A stretch of 64,000 nucleotides of DNA from Chloroflexota bacterium (GTDB lineage Bacteria; Chloroflexota; UBA11872): the NCBI GenBank assembly GCA_022824865.1, contig JAJDZD010000041.1:1-64000 (forward strand), given 5' to 3'. This document shows, one piece after another, positions 50,355 to 59,656 of the stretch (positions within the stretch are counted from its first letter, which is position 1; every line of letters begins with the position of its first letter). The position numbers and the translations under genes were made by a program. Below the pieces are notes generated by a model. It was not told the DNA's origin, ran no database searches, and saw nothing but the letters and a program-made list of their open reading frames with translations.

Positions 50355-51905
50355 CTAGCGCGCGTAGTCCACCGCGCGCGTCTCCCGGATCGTCGTGATC
50401 TTGATCTGGCCCGGGTACTCCATCGACTCCTGGATGCGCTTGGCGATGTCGTTCGCCAGCCGCTGCACCCCGGCTTCGTCCACCTGGTCGGGCCGAATCA
50501 GCACGCGCAGTTCACGACCGGCCTGGATGGCATAGCAGTTGTCAACCCCGTCGAACGACCGCGCAATCTCCTCGAGCTTCTCCAGACGCTGCAGGTACCG
50601 CGTGACCGTCTCCCGCCGCGCGCCGGGCCGCGACGCCGAGATCGCATCCGCTGCCGCTACGGCAAACGCCTCAAAGCTGCGCAGTTCCACTTCAAAGTGA
50701 TGCGCCTCGGCGGCGTGCGCCACGTCTTCCGAGAGCCCCGACCGCCGCAGCAATGCCCCGCCGATCAGCGCATGCGGCCCTTCCACCTCGTGGTCGATCG
50801 CCTTGCCGATGTCGTGCAGGAAGCCCGCCCGGCGGGCCACCTCAACTTCACCGCCGATCTCGGCGGCCATCGTCGCCGCCAACATCGAGACTTCCACCGA
50901 GTGACTCAGCACGTTTTGTCCGTAGCTCGTGCGGAATCGCAAGCGACCCATGTAGCGAAGAATGTCGCGCGGCAGCGCCGGCGTGCCCGCGTCGTAGGCA
51001 GCCTGCTCACCTTCCCGCTCGATGATCTCCTCAACCTCGGACCGCGCCTTGGTCACCGTGTCCTCGATCCGCGCCGGGTGGATGCGGCCGTCTTCCGTCA
51101 GCCGCTGCAGCGCCACCCGCGCCACTTCCCGCCGCACCGGGTCGAAGCCCGACAGCACCACCGTCTCCGGCGTGTCGTCGATGATGATGTCGATGCCCGT
51201 GGCCGCTTCCAGAGCGCGAATGTTGCGGCCTTCCCGGCCGATGATGCGGCCCTTCATGTCGTCGCTCTTGAGGTCAACGACCGAAGTGGTGATCTCGGTC
51301 GTATGCGCGGCGGCCACCCGCTGCAGCGATACCCCGACCAGCCAACGTGCCCGCGCCTCGGCCGTCTCCTCCGCCTCGGACGTGATTTCACGCACGCGCT
51401 GGTCGCAGATTTCCCGAACTTCGCGCTCGACCGAGGCCAGCAACTCCGTCTTGGCCTCGTCGCGAGTCAGAGTGGCCACGGTTTCCAGCGCCGTGACCTG
51501 CTGCTCCCGCAAGTCCTCCAACTCCGTCTCGCGTTTATCCAGCCCGCGTTTGCGGTCATCGAGCGAGTCGTCGCGCCTCAGGAACTCGCGTTCCAGGTCG
51601 TCCAGGCGCTCCGAACGTTTGTCCAGCGTCTCCTCACGCTGTTGAAGACGCCGCTCCTGCTGGCGAAGCTCGCGACGGCGCTCGCGCGTCTCGCGCTCCG
51701 CATTCGCGCGCTCGTCGCGAATCTTGGTGCTGGTTTCCTTGATACTGGCTCGTTGTCGGGCTTCGACTTCTGCCAGCTCTTGCTCCACCCGGCGCGCGAA
51801 TTCGCGCCCGCGCGCCTGGGACAGTCGAACTTGATAGAAGTAGCCCGCCACGAGCCCTACTACGAGCGCCGCCAGGCCGGCGACGATCGCCAATAGGGCT
51901 TCCAC
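50355..51905 (-). CDS. rny: Ribonuclease Y
   Basis: 516 residues from a GTG at 51903-51905 with GGAGG upstream. The N-terminal membrane anchor (3-22) is followed by a long charged coiled coil (about 25-190), a KH RNA-binding domain with GRIIGREGRNIRALE (219-233), and an HD phosphodiesterase domain with His364-Asp365 in GFLHDIGKAIDHE. It starts mRNA decay by endonuclease cuts at the membrane. It is complete and its length matches the family. 87 bases separate it from arsR, so the two are probably separate transcripts. Confidence 0.95.
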   Translation of the reverse strand: MEALLAIVAGLAALVVGLVAGYFYQVRLSQARGREFARRVEQELAEVEARQRASIKETSTKIRDERANAERETRERRRELRQQERRLQQREETLDKRSERLDDLEREFLRRDDSLDDRKRGLDKRETELEDLREQQVTALETVATLTRDEAKTELLASVEREVREICDQRVREITSEAEETAEARARWLVGVSLQRVAAAHTTEITTSVVDLKSDDMKGRIIGREGRNIRALEAATGIDIIIDDTPETVVLSGFDPVRREVARVALQRLTEDGRIHPARIEDTVTKARSEVEEIIEREGEQAAYDAGTPALPRDILRYMGRLRFRTSYGQNVLSHSVEVSMLAATMAAEIGGEVEVARRAGFLHDIGKAIDHEVEGPHALIGGALLRRSGLSEDVAHAAEAHHFEVELRSFEAFAVAAADAISASRPGARRETVTRYLQRLEKLEEIARSFDGVDNCYAIQAGRELRVLIRPDQVDEAGVQRLANDIAKRIQESMEYPGQIKITTIRETRAVDYAR

Positions 51906-52103
51906 GGATGGCCTCCGGAAGTGTGTGTTGTACGAACAGTCGAATGAATCGCATTCAGGAACTACGCGGGCGGCGCCACGTGACGCCACCGCGAGACGAT
52001 GCTACTCGGCGCCCCAAATCGCGGTCAAAGACCGGACGCCGATCAGCCGTGAGTCGCCCGCGGCTTATACTTCGCCTGACGGTGCCCGCCTTGGAGTGAT
52101 TCC

Positions 52104-53273
52104 GTGAGTACAACCGAGACCAACGGCTCAATGACCGGTCGCGAGCGCTACCTCAACGCGCTCCAGGGCAAGCCCGTGGACCGCATTTGCGTTGGCAGTC
52201 CCACGTCCCTGGCGACCTACGAGGAAATGCGCCGCCTCGGCATCGAGTGGCCCGACGCCCACTATGAGGCCGAGCCCATCGCGCTCCTCGCCGAGCGCAG
52301 CTACACCGACCACGGCTACGACTCGATCATGCCCTACTTCAGCATCATCCTCGGCGCCGCGGCGCTGGGTGCTGAGATTGAGTGGGGCGAGGATCCCTGG
52401 GAGTTCGAAAAGAGCACCGGCAAGATCATTTCCGGCCCCCGCATGCCCGCCGTCAGCCCGCCAAATCCCTGGACCACGCCCGACGAGATCGTCATCCCCG
52501 ATGACTTCCTCGAACGCCGCGAAACCAAGGCCGTCATCGACTCCATCAGGATCCTGCGCGAACGCCATCCCGATGCCGCCGTCATCGGCAAGGTCATGGG
52601 ACCGTGGACGCTCTCCTACCACATGTTCGGCCCGCAGGAATTCCTGATTAACGTCATTCTCGACCCCGACTATGTGCATGCCTGCCTCGACCGCCTTATG
52701 CCGGCCTCCATTGAGTTCGCCAACGCCCAGATCGAGGCCGGCGCCGACGCGATCTGCCTGGCTGACCACTCCACCGGTGACCTGGTCCGAGCCGAGACTT
52801 ACCGGGATTTCCTGATGCCGGTCCACCAGAAGATCACGCCGCAGATTAACTCGCCCGTAGTCCTTCACTGCTGCGGCAAGACCCTCGACCGGATGCAGTA
52901 CATCAAGGACGCCGGATTCGAGGCCTTTCATTTCGCTACCGAGAACGACCCGCACGAGGCCAAGGCCGTCGTCGGTGACTTCAAGCTCGTCGGCAACGTC
53001 AGCAACTTCGTCACGCTGCTAAGCGGTCGTCCCGAGGACGTCGCATTTGAGGTCGAGGACATCGTGTCCGCCGGCATCGACATCATTGCGCCCGAATGCG
53101 CGGTTCCTCCGCAGGTCACCAATGCGAACCTGATGGCGGTGCCCGCCGCCGCGCGTGGCGAGTTTGAGGGCGATCCGTCCGTCACGAACCCCAGGAACAT
53201 GGCCCACGAGTACCGAGTGGACGTCGCCAAACAGAGCGCGGCAGCCTCGTCTGGACCGGCGCTCAGCCTGTAA
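52104..53273 (+). CDS. UroD/MtbA-family cobamide methyltransferase-like protein
   Basis: 389 residues from a GTG at 52104 with GGAG at 52092. The TIM-barrel fold of the uroporphyrinogen decarboxylase superfamily is clear (TGRERYLNALQGKPVDR, VIGKVMGPWTLSYHMFG, EAGADAICLADHSTGDL). It has the zinc motif H-x-C-x74-C of the methyltransferase branch: His255 and Cys257 in LHCCGKT and Cys332 in PECAVPP. That points to methyl transfer to or from a corrinoid or thiol rather than porphyrin decarboxylation. It has no partner gene beside it. Confidence 0.82.
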   Translation: MSTTETNGSMTGRERYLNALQGKPVDRICVGSPTSLATYEEMRRLGIEWPDAHYEAEPIALLAERSYTDHGYDSIMPYFSIILGAAALGAEIEWGEDPWEFEKSTGKIISGPRMPAVSPPNPWTTPDEIVIPDDFLERRETKAVIDSIRILRERHPDAAVIGKVMGPWTLSYHMFGPQEFLINVILDPDYVHACLDRLMPASIEFANAQIEAGADAICLADHSTGDLVRAETYRDFLMPVHQKITPQINSPVVLHCCGKTLDRMQYIKDAGFEAFHFATENDPHEAKAVVGDFKLVGNVSNFVTLLSGRPEDVAFEVEDIVSAGIDIIAPECAVPPQVTNANLMAVPAAARGEFEGDPSVTNPRNMAHEYRVDVAKQSAAASSGPALSL

Positions 53274-53377
53274 GCGGCGGCATCCGCTGCCCGCCCGCGG
53301 GTGCTTCCGATCTTCGGCGCCGCGGGTGCGCGCTGGAGTTGCTGGCTTGATATCCCGATGTGAGGTCGGGCAGCGAA

Positions 53378-54586
53378 ATGCCTGATCGACACTCCCGCTG
53401 GCGCGAAGTGTCGGGTATTCCCGTCGAAGCCCCGTTCCTTCGTGCGGTCGAAGCGCTGGGCGGCCCCGCGGTCCTCGGCTATCCAATCACCCCCGGCCTG
53501 TTCGCAGGCGACGCGTTGCACCAGTACTTCAACCACGGACGGCTGGACGTGCCCGGCCGTTCGAGCGGCCATCAGGTCGGCGTCCCGCGGCTCGCTGAGC
53601 TAGGTGAGTCCATGGCCCGGGCGCTGCACGCGCCGCCCGCCGGAGGCTCCGCCGGCCCCTTCGCCGATCCCTGGACCGACGAGTCGCGCCGCGACCGCGC
53701 CGGGTCGCCCGCCAGCGCACCCTTCGACTGGCGCGGCTGGCGTATGCGCCTCTATGAGCGCGAACTCGTCCGATTGCTGGACCGCTCACCCGTGGACGCG
53801 CGGCCAACCCCCGGACACCTGGGCGACCTGTTCGTCACGCTGGGTGACGAGTCTCGCGCTCGCGGCGCCAACGGTCCCCTGTCGGTTCAACGTCCGACCA
53901 CCGATGCGCCGACCGAGGTCCAGGCCACCATCCTCACCTACCACCGCACCGCCGGCCCCGCGGCCTTCCAGGCACAGCTCGAAGGGCTGATGGACGCCGG
54001 TCTCACTCCGGTCTCGTTCGAGCATCTGGTCGCGGCCATCGAAGGCTGGGCCGAGCTGCCCGACAAGGCGTTCGTCGTGTCGTTCGACGACGGCTGGCTG
54101 GACCAGATCGACGGCGCGCTGCCGGTGCTCCGGGATCTACGCGTGCCGGCCGTTTTCTTCGTTCTGCCCGGCTTCGATCGACATGGCCAGGGCCACATGA
54201 CGCTGGCCGACATTCAGTCCGTGCGCGCGGCCGGTATCACCGTCGGCTCGCACACCATCAACCACGCCGACCTGCCGCCGCTGTACCGGACCAATCTCGG
54301 CGCCGCCCAGGCCGAAGTCGTCGAGTCCCGCCAGTGGCTCGAAGCCGACGTCGACGGCGTCGACTACTTCGCCTATCCCCTGGGCCGCTTCGACCCCGAC
54401 GTCGTTGCGCTCGTTGCTGCTGCCGAGTATCGGGCGGCCGTCACCACGGTGCCCGGCATCGTGCACAACCTTGACCGCCTCTTCGAACTACGCCGCGTCG
54501 GCGTTGAAACCTGGTGGCCGCTGGAAGATGTCGAGCAGAAGATCCGGCAGGCCGCCGCCATCGACGGAGTCCCGTCGCCCGTCTAG
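53378..54586 (+). CDS. Polysaccharide deacetylase (NodB domain) with an N-terminal LGYP-type module
   Basis: 402 residues from ATG 53378; a GTG at 53360 would add six. Residues about 18-75 (EALGGPAVLGYPITPGLFAG) resemble short GG-x-LG-x-P modules found in exported chloroflexotal proteins, a pattern judgement only. From about residue 185 the NodB domain has ILTYHRTAG, VVSFDDGWLDQ with the metal aspartates, SHTINHADLPP with the two metal histidines, and YPLGRFD. It removes acetyl groups from a surface polysaccharide or peptidoglycan. No signal peptide is visible. The stop shares a CTAG with degV. Confidence 0.83.
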   Translation: MPDRHSRWREVSGIPVEAPFLRAVEALGGPAVLGYPITPGLFAGDALHQYFNHGRLDVPGRSSGHQVGVPRLAELGESMARALHAPPAGGSAGPFADPWTDESRRDRAGSPASAPFDWRGWRMRLYERELVRLLDRSPVDARPTPGHLGDLFVTLGDESRARGANGPLSVQRPTTDAPTEVQATILTYHRTAGPAAFQAQLEGLMDAGLTPVSFEHLVAAIEGWAELPDKAFVVSFDDGWLDQIDGALPVLRDLRVPAVFFVLPGFDRHGQGHMTLADIQSVRAAGITVGSHTINHADLPPLYRTNLGAAQAEVVESRQWLEADVDGVDYFAYPLGRFDPDVVALVAAAEYRAAVTTVPGIVHNLDRLFELRRVGVETWWPLEDVEQKIRQAAAIDGVPSPV

Positions 54587-55425
54587 GCCCGAGCCACGAA
54601 CGCGAACCCGAACGCCCCCGGTCCCGTGTGCGCCCCGACCACTGGGCCGATGGGCACGTTGGGAATGGTGTCGCCGTCGGCGTTCAGTCCGTCGGCCAGG
54701 TCGCGCTTCAGGCGGTCATGTTCGGCTTGAGCGTTCGCGTGCAGGATCGCCCAGCTTTCCACGCCGTTCGGTGCTTGCTCGCTCACTCGGTCCGCGATCG
54801 CCGCGTGGGCCTTGCGCATGGTGCGAACTCGTGTCACCGGCGCCACCAGGCCTTCGCTCACCTCAAGCACCGGCTTCACGTTCAGTAACGACCCCAGGAA
54901 CGCCTGCGCGCCGCCGATGCGTCCGCCCCGCTTCAGGTACTCCAGCGTCTGCACCACGAAAATGAGGTGCGCTCGCTCCGCGTGGTCGGCCACGATGCCC
55001 TGGATGTCCTCCAGGCTGGCCCCTTCGCGTCCGGCCCGTGCGGCCGCGATGACGCTGAACCCCATCGCCGGACCCACCAGCCGGGAATCCAACACGAGGA
55101 TCTCGCGATCCACCTCGGCCGCGCCCTGCCGGGCTGACTCGACCGTCTTGCTGAGGTCCGTTGAGACGTGAATGGACACGATGGGTCCATCGCCTTCGAC
55201 CTGGCCGAAGGTTTGCGCAAACTCGGCTGGGTTCGGCTGCGATGTCGTCGGGTGATCCGGGGACGTTTCCAGCAGCCGATAGAATTCGTCGATCTCAAGG
55301 TCCACGCCGTCGCGGTAACTCGTGGTCCCGAAACTTACGTGGGTGGGGATAACCGTAATGCCCAGTTCCGCTGCGAGTTCGGGGGGCAGTGAAGCGGTGC
55401 TGTCGGTAACGACTTGGATGGACAT
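54583..55425 (-). CDS. DegV-family fatty-acid-binding protein
   Basis: 280 residues. DegV proteins bind a fatty acid and present it to a fatty acid kinase. Strings are IQVVTDSTASLPPELAAELG, IVSIHVSTDLSKTVESAR, VLDSRLVGPAMGF, LEYLKRGGRIGGAQAFLGSL and HANAQAEHDRL; the fold's conserved serine and RGGRI loop are present. No fakA-like kinase is in the window. ATG at 55423-55425. It converges with the deacetylase and the two stop codons overlap in one CTAG (54583-54586). Confidence 0.9.
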   Translation of the reverse strand: MSIQVVTDSTASLPPELAAELGITVIPTHVSFGTTSYRDGVDLEIDEFYRLLETSPDHPTTSQPNPAEFAQTFGQVEGDGPIVSIHVSTDLSKTVESARQGAAEVDREILVLDSRLVGPAMGFSVIAAARAGREGASLEDIQGIVADHAERAHLIFVVQTLEYLKRGGRIGGAQAFLGSLLNVKPVLEVSEGLVAPVTRVRTMRKAHAAIADRVSEQAPNGVESWAILHANAQAEHDRLKRDLADGLNADGDTIPNVPIGPVVGAHTGPGAFGFAFVARA

Positions 55426-55458
55426 GACTGTTTACAGCTTTCAAGCCCGGCGTATGAC

Positions 55459-55722
55459 GTGGCGAGAATAATCCCGAGCACTCTCAAGGGCAAAATCCTG
55501 GCGGCACTGCTCGCCGTGATTACGCTCGTCATCCTGGCGCTCGTCCTCCTTGTGGTTTTCTGGACCTGGCTGTCATGGGTCCTGGTCGCGGCGTTCCTGC
55601 TGTATGGCGCCGTCATCGTGCTGCTCGCTGTGGGTCTCCTGGTCTACCTCGTGTGGAAGCGTCACAAGCTCACGGCGCTTCGATTGGACTGGATCGACCG
55701 CGAAGCGCAATCGCACCTCTAG
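55459..55722 (+). CDS. Small two-helix membrane protein, function unknown
   Basis: 87 residues from a GTG at 55459; a TTG at 55414 would overlap degV. Two long membrane helices (about 13-35 and 38-66) are separated by a tight turn, followed by a basic cytoplasmic end (VWKRHKLTALRLDWIDREAQ). It stands between degV and recF. No family recognised; the start lacks a strong ribosome-binding site. Confidence 0.5.
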   Translation: MARIIPSTLKGKILAALLAVITLVILALVLLVVFWTWLSWVLVAAFLLYGAVIVLLAVGLLVYLVWKRHKLTALRLDWIDREAQSHL

Positions 55723-55804
55723 TCCCCGGGTAGCCGGCCGTTCGAGCCTCCCGCGTGCGCCCCGAACCTCAGCCGTTCCGGTGCGACAATGCCGACAGAT
55801 CCCA

Positions 55805-56938
55805 GTGCGCGTCGCCCAACTCCAACTCGCTAACTTCCGCAACTACCGGCGCCTGACGCTGGATGTGCCGTCCGGTCCCAGCCTGATCGTCGGCGGCAAC
55901 GGCCAGGGCAAGACCAACCTGCTGGACGCGCTGCACATCCTCGCGTCCGCTCAGAGCCTGCGACCCGGACCCGAGGCCGCCTGGGTGCGCTTCGACGCTC
56001 CGGCTGCCGAAGGCTTCGCTCGCCTTCGCGCTGAAGTCGCTTCCTCCGCTGGAGCGTCCGAGGTCGAGATGATCGTTGCCCGCACCCGCCCCGATGACGG
56101 TGAATCCTCCGGCGTGCGCCGTCGTGCGCGGGTCGACGGCGTGGTCACTCGCCTGGCCGATCTCCCCGGCCGCCTCCTGGCCGTCAGCTTCGCGCCCCCG
56201 GATCTCAATCTGTGGACCGGTGCGCCCTCCGGCCGCCGCCGCTGGCTCGACCTGGCTGTCGCCCAGGTCGACCCGACCTACATCGCCCATCTCACCACCT
56301 ACGAGACCCTCCTCACCCGCCGCAATGCCCTGCTTCGACGCCTCCAGGGCGGCCTCGGCCGCCCGGCCGAGCTCGAATTCTGGGATGACCGGATTTCCGA
56401 GCCTGGTGTCGAGGTGACTCGCGCCCGGGCGAGCTACGTGGCCCGGGTGCGCGCGCCCGTCAGTGCGGGATTCCTCGCCATGCGGGGTGGCGCCCGTCTT
56501 GATCTTGCCTACCGCGCCGCCGGCCTTGGGCTGGACACTGAGGGATTCCAGGTGGCACTGCGAAAGCAGCGCAACCGCGACATCCAGCGTGGCACGTCCA
56601 GCCTCGGTCCCCACCGCGACGACGTCGAAGCCCGTCTGGACGGACGCCCGCTGGCCCACGTCGGCTCACGCGGCCAGCTCCGCCTGGCGGCCCTGGCCCT
56701 CAAGCTCGGCCAGCACGATGTGGCTTGTCGGCAGCGCGGCGAAACGGCCGTCCTGCTCCTGGACGACATCGCCGCCGAACTCGACCCCGCACACCGTCGG
56801 CTCCTCATCGACCAGCTACCCGGCGACGCACAAGTGTTGGTCACCACCGCTGACCTCGACTTGCTGAATGAGACATCCCTCCGGCATGCGGTCCACTTCC
56901 GCGTAGAGGATGGTGAACTCGAGCGCATTCGTGGCTGA
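55805..56938 (+). CDS. recF: DNA replication/repair protein RecF
   Basis: 377 residues from a GTG at 55805. RecF is a DNA-binding SMC-like ATPase that loads RecA at gaps with RecO and RecR. It begins VAQLQLANFRNYRRL and has Walker A GGNGQGKT (30-37), the signature region SRGQLRLAALALKLGQ and Walker B VLLLDDIAAELD. A domain insertion between carries LLTRRNALLRRL. The frame is open far upstream without similarity. Its 3' end overlaps dciA by 29 bases. Confidence 0.93.
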   Translation: MRVAQLQLANFRNYRRLTLDVPSGPSLIVGGNGQGKTNLLDALHILASAQSLRPGPEAAWVRFDAPAAEGFARLRAEVASSAGASEVEMIVARTRPDDGESSGVRRRARVDGVVTRLADLPGRLLAVSFAPPDLNLWTGAPSGRRRWLDLAVAQVDPTYIAHLTTYETLLTRRNALLRRLQGGLGRPAELEFWDDRISEPGVEVTRARASYVARVRAPVSAGFLAMRGGARLDLAYRAAGLGLDTEGFQVALRKQRNRDIQRGTSSLGPHRDDVEARLDGRPLAHVGSRGQLRLAALALKLGQHDVACRQRGETAVLLLDDIAAELDPAHRRLLIDQLPGDAQVLVTTADLDLLNETSLRHAVHFRVEDGELERIRG

Positions 56939-57269
56939 TCGACGCGAAGGCCGGCCGCGCAGCATGCGCGAGATGATCGACCGGATGTCCAGCCGCTCCG
57001 ACCTGCGCTTCGGCGCACGGCGCGTGGACGCCGTCGACGCTCTCAAGGAATCCCTTGACGAAGTTCTCGGCGCCAACCTCGCCGCCCGCTGCCGCATCGA
57101 GTCGATCTTCGGCACTGAGGCCCGCGTTGCCTGCCGCGACAATTCCACGGCCATGCGCGTTCGCTTCTATGTACCTGACATCCTTGAGGCCGTCGGCTCG
57201 CGACTCGACCCTGCCGACGTAACCGCCATTCGTGTGACTGTCAGCACCCACGGCTGGGACCACGCCTAG
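56910..57269 (+). CDS. DciA-like protein (DUF721)
   Basis: 119 residues from ATG 56910, inside the recF end, with GTAGAGG upstream. The C-terminal half has the DUF721 pattern (LDEVLGANLAARCRIESIFG, then LRFYVPDILEAVGSRLDP in part) as in DciA, which helps load the replicative helicase in bacteria that lack DnaC. recF-dciA is a recurrent pair in many genomes. dnaA, dnaN and gyrB are not beside it, so this is not the full origin cluster. Confidence 0.75.
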   Translation: MVNSSAFVADRREGRPRSMREMIDRMSSRSDLRFGARRVDAVDALKESLDEVLGANLAARCRIESIFGTEARVACRDNSTAMRVRFYVPDILEAVGSRLDPADVTAIRVTVSTHGWDHA

Positions 57270-57351
57270 CGTCCCAACGCCTGGCCGCGATGCATTGACC
57301 GCTTCGCGCACGGTTAGACTCCCCCATCCCCGTCAGCCTGGTCCCTTCCCA

Positions 57352-58734
57352 ATGCAATTCACCCGCTCGCTCGAAGTCATCGCCAGGCCCGATGTCCTGG
57401 TCGTCGGCGCTGGCTGCGCGGGCACCGTCGCGGCCATTTCCGCGGCGCGCGCCGGCGCTTCCACGCTTGTCGTCGAGCGCGGCGGTTTCGCCGGCGGCTA
57501 CATCACCGGAGTCGTTGGCGCATCGCTCGACGGCTTTGTGGACCTGCGTTCCGGCCTGCCCGTGGTGGGCGGCGTGGTCTTTGACCTGGCTCGCGCCGCC
57601 GCCCACACCACCGCCGCCGGAGACCTGGCCACCACCCGCTTCCGCTTCAACGCCGAGGTCGGCCAGTCACTCGCCAACCTCGATCGTCACGTCATCCACT
57701 TCGACATCGAGCGCTTCAAGCTTGAAGCCGACCGCCTCATGCAGGAGTCCGGCGCCCGACTCCTATACCACTCGGTGGTGGCCGACGTCATTCGTCAGGG
57801 CGACCGCGCCACTGGAGTCGTCGTGGCCAACAAGGGCGGCCTGGGCGTCATCGAGCCCAGGACCATCGTCGACGCCAGCGGCGATGCCGACGTCGCCGCC
57901 TTCGCCGGCGCCCCGTACGACCAGGACCTGGACGCCCAGCAGCCCATGAGCCTGCACTTCCGCGTCGGTGGATTCGACGCCACCCCCGAAGTCCGCGCGC
58001 ATTGCAGCGCCCTGCTCAAGCAGGCCGTCGCCGACGGCCGCCTCAAGCTCTATGGCGGCCCCTGGATGGCCCCCTACGCCGAGCGCGACTACTACTTCAA
58101 CGCCACCCGCTTCGCCGGCAACGGCACCGATCCGAACGACCTCTCAGCCGCCGAAATCCAGGGCCGCAAAGACGCCCGCCTGATGTTCGACCTATTTAAG
58201 GAGCACATCCCCGCCTTCAAGGACGCCTACTTCGTCACCTCGGGCCCGGTCGTCGGCGTGCGTGAAACCCGCCGCATCTGCGGCGACCAGGTACTCACCG
58301 CCAGTGACATCCAAAACGCTGTCGCCTATGACGACGCCGTCAGCCTGGGCGCCTGGTGGCTCGACCGGCATCCCGTCGACTCATCCGGCTACCACGAGCA
58401 CGTCATCACCCGCCCCTACGACATCTCCTACGGCACGCTCACGCCACAGGGTCTGTCAAACGTGTGGGTCGCCGGCCGGTGCCATTCCGCCGAGTCGGCC
58501 GCGCTTGCCTCCAGCCGCGTCACTGTCACCTGCATGGGCATGGGCCAGGCCGCCGGCACTGCCGCCGCCCTCTCCGCCGGCAGCGGCCTGGGTAGCCGTG
58601 AACTTGACATAACGCAGCTTCAGCAGCGGCTCCTGGACGACGGCGCCATCATCGGCCACCGCGCCGACGAGGTCCGCGCCGTCGGCGACGCCATGCGGCC
58701 CGAGGAACTGCCCTCAGCGGCCGCCAGCCACTAA
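57352..58734 (+). CDS. FAD-dependent oxidoreductase (FAD-oxidored family)
   Basis: 460 residues from ATG 57352. The FAD-binding motif is VLVVGAGCAGTVAAISAARAG; a second part has RTIVDASGDADVAAFAGAPY, and the C-terminal half has VGVRETRRICGDQVLTASD and GRCHSAESAALASSRVTVTC, all in the family usual for this fold in carbohydrate clusters. The substrate is unknown. It converges with a TIM-barrel isomerase gene. Together with the propeller protein behind it, these look like a catabolic set. Confidence 0.87.
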   Translation: MQFTRSLEVIARPDVLVVGAGCAGTVAAISAARAGASTLVVERGGFAGGYITGVVGASLDGFVDLRSGLPVVGGVVFDLARAAAHTTAAGDLATTRFRFNAEVGQSLANLDRHVIHFDIERFKLEADRLMQESGARLLYHSVVADVIRQGDRATGVVVANKGGLGVIEPRTIVDASGDADVAAFAGAPYDQDLDAQQPMSLHFRVGGFDATPEVRAHCSALLKQAVADGRLKLYGGPWMAPYAERDYYFNATRFAGNGTDPNDLSAAEIQGRKDARLMFDLFKEHIPAFKDAYFVTSGPVVGVRETRRICGDQVLTASDIQNAVAYDDAVSLGAWWLDRHPVDSSGYHEHVITRPYDISYGTLTPQGLSNVWVAGRCHSAESAALASSRVTVTCMGMGQAAGTAAALSAGSGLGSRELDITQLQQRLLDDGAIIGHRADEVRAVGDAMRPEELPSAAASH

Positions 58735-58747
58735 GGGCGGAAGCGCC

Positions 58748-59614
58748 TCAGTTCACGTTCGTTGCCGGTCGCGGCTTGCCCGTCGCGTCCAGCATCGCCA
58801 GCACCACGTCCCGCGCTTCCCGAAACAGGTCCAGGTGGTCGCGGCCGGCCCCGTACGCCGAGTTGTTCAGATGCGGCTCCAGCGCCAGGTCCTCGACCAC
58901 GTCTGGGTCGACCGCCTGCATGATCTGCGGCCACTGCCCGTCGCCTTGCCCAATCGGCACGATCGTGCCCGTCGCCGCCACGTAGTCCTTCAGGTGCAGC
59001 ACCCGCACCCACGGCGCCACCTTGTCCCACGCCTCGTCGAACGGCCGCGTCTCGCTGACCACGTACGCGTGCGCGTCAAACGCCAGGGCCACCTGCTCCG
59101 GCTCGTAGTCCGAGAGGATGTCCCGCGTCGTGTCCCCGTCCAGCGTATACATGCGGTAGTTGTTCTCAAGCAATGCCACCGCGCCGTCCCCATCGGTCTC
59201 GATCCGCCGTACCAGCCGCTCAAAAGCGCCCTTCACGGCATCGCGGTCCTCGGCGCCCGTTGAGCCATCACGCGGCGCGAACGAAAAGACCCGGATCCAC
59301 CGCGACCTCAGCACGTTCGCCGCCTCGATTGACCGTGCAATCTGCCGCTCCACCTTCGCTGGATCGGTGTCGACGGCGTACTTGCCCACCGGTGAGGTCA
59401 CGCAGTAGCACCCGATCCCGCTTGCGTCCAGCCGCTGTCGAAGTTCGGCCAGCTGCTCGTCGCTGAGCTCATCGATGGATAGCGACGGTCCGTCCGCCGT
59501 CAGGCTCAACTTCGTCAGGTTCGCTCGGGGGACCCCCAGAATCCGCAGACCGGCGATCTGCTCATCCAGCGGTCCGGCGATCTCCCCGCTCATCCCAGAC
59601 ATGCCCCAGCTCAT
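58748..59614 (-). CDS. Sugar phosphate isomerase/epimerase-like TIM-barrel protein
   Basis: 288 residues. AP-endonuclease-2/xylose-isomerase-like fold with metal-ligand candidates in ALLENNYRMYT, ALAFDAHAYV, VLHLKDYVAATG and LALEPHLNN. Such proteins isomerise or epimerise sugars and inositols, or act as dehydratases. ATG at 59612-59614, 42 bases after the propeller gene; both are on the minus strand and probably one unit. Confidence 0.82.
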   Translation of the reverse strand: MSWGMSGMSGEIAGPLDEQIAGLRILGVPRANLTKLSLTADGPSLSIDELSDEQLAELRQRLDASGIGCYCVTSPVGKYAVDTDPAKVERQIARSIEAANVLRSRWIRVFSFAPRDGSTGAEDRDAVKGAFERLVRRIETDGDGAVALLENNYRMYTLDGDTTRDILSDYEPEQVALAFDAHAYVVSETRPFDEAWDKVAPWVRVLHLKDYVAATGTIVPIGQGDGQWPQIMQAVDPDVVEDLALEPHLNNSAYGAGRDHLDLFREARDVVLAMLDATGKPRPATNVN

Positions 59615-59656
59615 GGACGTTCTCCTGACCTTCCGGCGAGGTCGCCGGGACGCATT

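Noticed and set aside
52104-53273. Heme pathway uroporphyrinogen decarboxylase (hemE)
   Set aside because: The H-x-C...C zinc motif of methyltransferases is present and no heme genes are near; HemE does not carry that motif.
55805-57269. Chromosome origin region at recF
   Set aside because: recF and dciA are present, but dnaA, dnaN, gyrB and a cluster of DnaA-box-like repeats are missing, so there is no support for an origin.
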